This document shows, in pieces, positions 62,777 to 64,000 of a stretch of 64,000 bases of DNA. Source of the stretch: UBA6115 sp050953005. Lineage in GTDB: Bacteria; Bacillota; Clostridia; Christensenellales; Aristaeellaceae. Under the pieces are notes generated by a model. It saw only the letters and a list, made by a program, of their open reading frames with translations. It was not told the DNA's origin and made no database searches. The stretch covers positions 104,501-168,500 of the forward strand of contig JBMNLV010000013.1 in assembly GCA_050953005.1 (NCBI GenBank), in the 5' to 3' direction. The translations under genes and the position numbers were made by a program. How positions within the stretch are numbered: position 1 is the first letter of the stretch; each line of letters begins with the position of its first letter.

Positions 62777-63899
62777 GAAACATTATAGCACGCTTTACGT
62801 AGGAATGGATGTTCATCGGAACAGTTTTACTTTGGCACATTTTGCTTTGGATATGAAACAGCCGACAGGCATCGTCCAGACAGACAATGATTACCGCCGA
62901 ATCGTTGCCTATGTGCACCGTCTCAGGGAGAAGTATGGGCAGGAAACGCGGATCGTCTGCGGATATGAGGCAGGATGTCTGGGATACACGCTGTACCATC
63001 AGTTAACCAAAGCGAAGATTGAATGCATCATTCTGGCGCCCACCACGCTGCCGTCCCCGCGCGGCGGGAAGCGGGTCAAGACCGACGGACGCGATGCCGC
63101 AAATATCGCGCAATGCCTGGCATACGGAACTTACAGCCCCGTTCATGTTCCCAGCGCCGGGGATGAGCAAGTCAAGGAATTCATCCGAATGCGCAATGAC
63201 CATTGCCAGATGCTCAAGAAGCTCAAACAGCAAATCCTGTCCTTTTGTCTGCGGCATGGATACCTGTACAGTGGGACGCGAAGCAACTGGACGCAGGCGC
63301 ATATGAAATGGCTGGATGCTTTGCAACCGGAAGGACTGCTGGGGGATACGCTGGAAGAATACCTGACCAGTTTTCGGTATCATCAAAACAAGCTGGAACG
63401 ATTAGACAGACGCATTGAGGAGATCAGCAGGGAAGAAAGGTATCGGGAACCGGTTGGTCGGCTTTGCTGTCTGCTAGGCGTGAAACCCCTGACTGCGCTG
63501 TCCGTAGTGTCGGAGGTGAGCGATATGCATCGGTTTTCTACGGCGGAAAAGTTTGCGTCTTACCTGGGACTGGTTCCCTGCGAACATTCAAGCGGGAACA
63601 GTGTGCGGCGAGGGGGCATTACCAAAGCGGGCAATGTGCATGTGCGCGCCTTGCTGACGGAGGCGGCGCAAAGCTACACGCGGGGAAAAGTCGGTTACAA
63701 ATCATCGGCTCTGAAAAAGCGGCAAAGCGGACAGAGCGAAACGGTGATAGCCTATGCGGACAGAGCCAATGAACGGCTGAGAAGGAGGTACTATCAAATG
63801 ACCTTACAGAACGGGAAGCGGGGCAATGTGGCGAAAACAGCCATCGCGCGGGAATTGGCCTGTTTTATGTGGGGACTATTGACCGATCATGTGGCATAG
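62775..63899 (+). CDS. IS110-family transposase
   Basis: 374 residues; AGGAGG lies 5 bases before the start. The N-terminal RuvC-like DEDD domain has YVGMDVHRNSF (D), CGYEAGCLGYTLYH (E) and KTDGRDAANIAQCLA (two D). The central coiled region (about 140-220) leads to the C-terminal Transposase_20 domain: LLGVKPLTALSVVSEVSD, FASYLGLVPCEHSSGNSVR and GGITKAGNVHVRALLTEAA, where a Ser in SSGNS is the expected nucleophile. Full length. These recombinases are guided by a non-coding bridge/seek RNA encoded in the element ends (known for IS110 and IS1111). Confidence 0.94.
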   Translation: MKHYSTLYVGMDVHRNSFTLAHFALDMKQPTGIVQTDNDYRRIVAYVHRLREKYGQETRIVCGYEAGCLGYTLYHQLTKAKIECIILAPTTLPSPRGGKRVKTDGRDAANIAQCLAYGTYSPVHVPSAGDEQVKEFIRMRNDHCQMLKKLKQQILSFCLRHGYLYSGTRSNWTQAHMKWLDALQPEGLLGDTLEEYLTSFRYHQNKLERLDRRIEEISREERYREPVGRLCCLLGVKPLTALSVVSEVSDMHRFSTAEKFASYLGLVPCEHSSGNSVRRGGITKAGNVHVRALLTEAAQSYTRGKVGYKSSALKKRQSGQSETVIAYADRANERLRRRYYQMTLQNGKRGNVAKTAIARELACFMWGLLTDHVA

Positions 63900-63927
63900 A
63901 GTGTAGTACCACAGCCCGTGAACGCAA

Positions 63928-63968
63928 GTCAAGGCTGCTTCGCACCGCTGACGCGGCAAGGCCTTGAC
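63928..63968 (+). ncRNA. structured region 3' of the IS110 transposase, candidate guide-RNA part
   Basis: GTCAAGGC-TGC (63928-63938) pairs with GCA-AG-GCCTTGAC (63956-63968), bracketing a GC-rich loop. In the IS1111 subgroup the guide RNA comes from the right end. The window stops before the element does, so its extent cannot be judged. Confidence 0.35.
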
Positions 63969-64000
63969 AGCAATCCACAGGCTGAGGTAACGGTCACACA

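Larger units (their letters stand above)
62670..64000 (+). mobile_element. IS110-family insertion sequence (right end beyond window)
   Basis: The left boundary is inferred from the break in the repeat at 62669/62670. It contains a DEDD/Ser transposase gene and, 3' of it, a structured non-coding stretch. ATCCACAGG occurs on both sides of the gene (62737-62745 and 63973-63981). Confidence 0.65.

Overview
The window looks like a chromosome segment of a high-GC member of the Clostridia (Christensenellales/Oscillospirales-like gut Firmicute). This is an inference. It rests on strong AGGAGG ribosome binding sites, sigma-A promoters of the TTGACA-17-TATAAT type, ECF and PadR regulators, an ABC-F protein, a permuted-free one-piece tmRNA and several carbohydrate ABC importers. 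Two AT-richer patches (about 31.5-32.6 kb and 34.55-36.9 kb) stand out from the GC-rich background and look acquired.

Layout. (1) 1-7.2 kb, minus strand: five secreted proteins of unassigned function. Two share a paralogous N-terminal domain, one carries a DUF6273-like domain and one has BspA-type leucine-rich repeats. They are followed by an XRE-type regulator (7347-8882) with a clear promoter and palindromic operator. (2) 8.98-9.93 kb: about 1 kb without an intact gene, holding a cupin gene remnant and, at its right end, a LacI-type palindrome and promoter. (3) 9.9-27.8 kb, plus strand: one tightly overlapping operon for a beta-glucan, probably beta-1,3-glucan. It encodes two solute-binding proteins (one fused to carbohydrate-binding-like domains), two permease pairs, an NHL-TPR-Yip1 membrane protein, a DUF5696-type protein, a GH16 endoglucanase, a GH94/GH149/GH161-type phosphorylase and a LacI regulator. 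It has no ATPase of its own and probably borrows the MalK/MsmX-type ATPase at 46.8 kb. (4) 28.2-33.7 kb: GH29 fucosidase, YfbK-like VWA protein, an AT-rich candidate nuclease with a reader domain, and a DmpA-type peptidase. (5) 33.9-36.9 kb: a MITE-like repeat, tmRNA (ssrA), an IS200-type element with a second orphan end, and a Fic enzyme flanked by repeats.

(6) 36.9-46.6 kb, minus strand: an anion/arsenite-type permease, an FMN oxidoreductase, a sugar-phosphate isomerase/epimerase, xylA, xylB, a Cys/Met PLP enzyme, and an ECF sigma factor with a membrane partner. (7) 46.8-55.0 kb: maltodextrin uptake (malE-F-G-K order), a secreted GH13 amylase and divergent malQ. (8) 55.2-60.6 kb, minus strand: CPBP protease with PadR, glutamine synthetase, a LacI regulator, and purB with an apparent frameshift near its 3' end. 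(9) 60.7-64 kb, plus strand: an Lsa-like ABC-F protein behind a leader-peptide attenuator, a small ORF, and an IS110-family element inserted next to a dispersed 30-bp palindromic repeat.

Together the genes describe a saccharolytic gut bacterium that takes up beta-glucan and maltodextrin oligomers through importers that may share one ATPase, ferments xylose, and controls each module locally. All functional statements come from reading motifs in the sequence; no database search was run.
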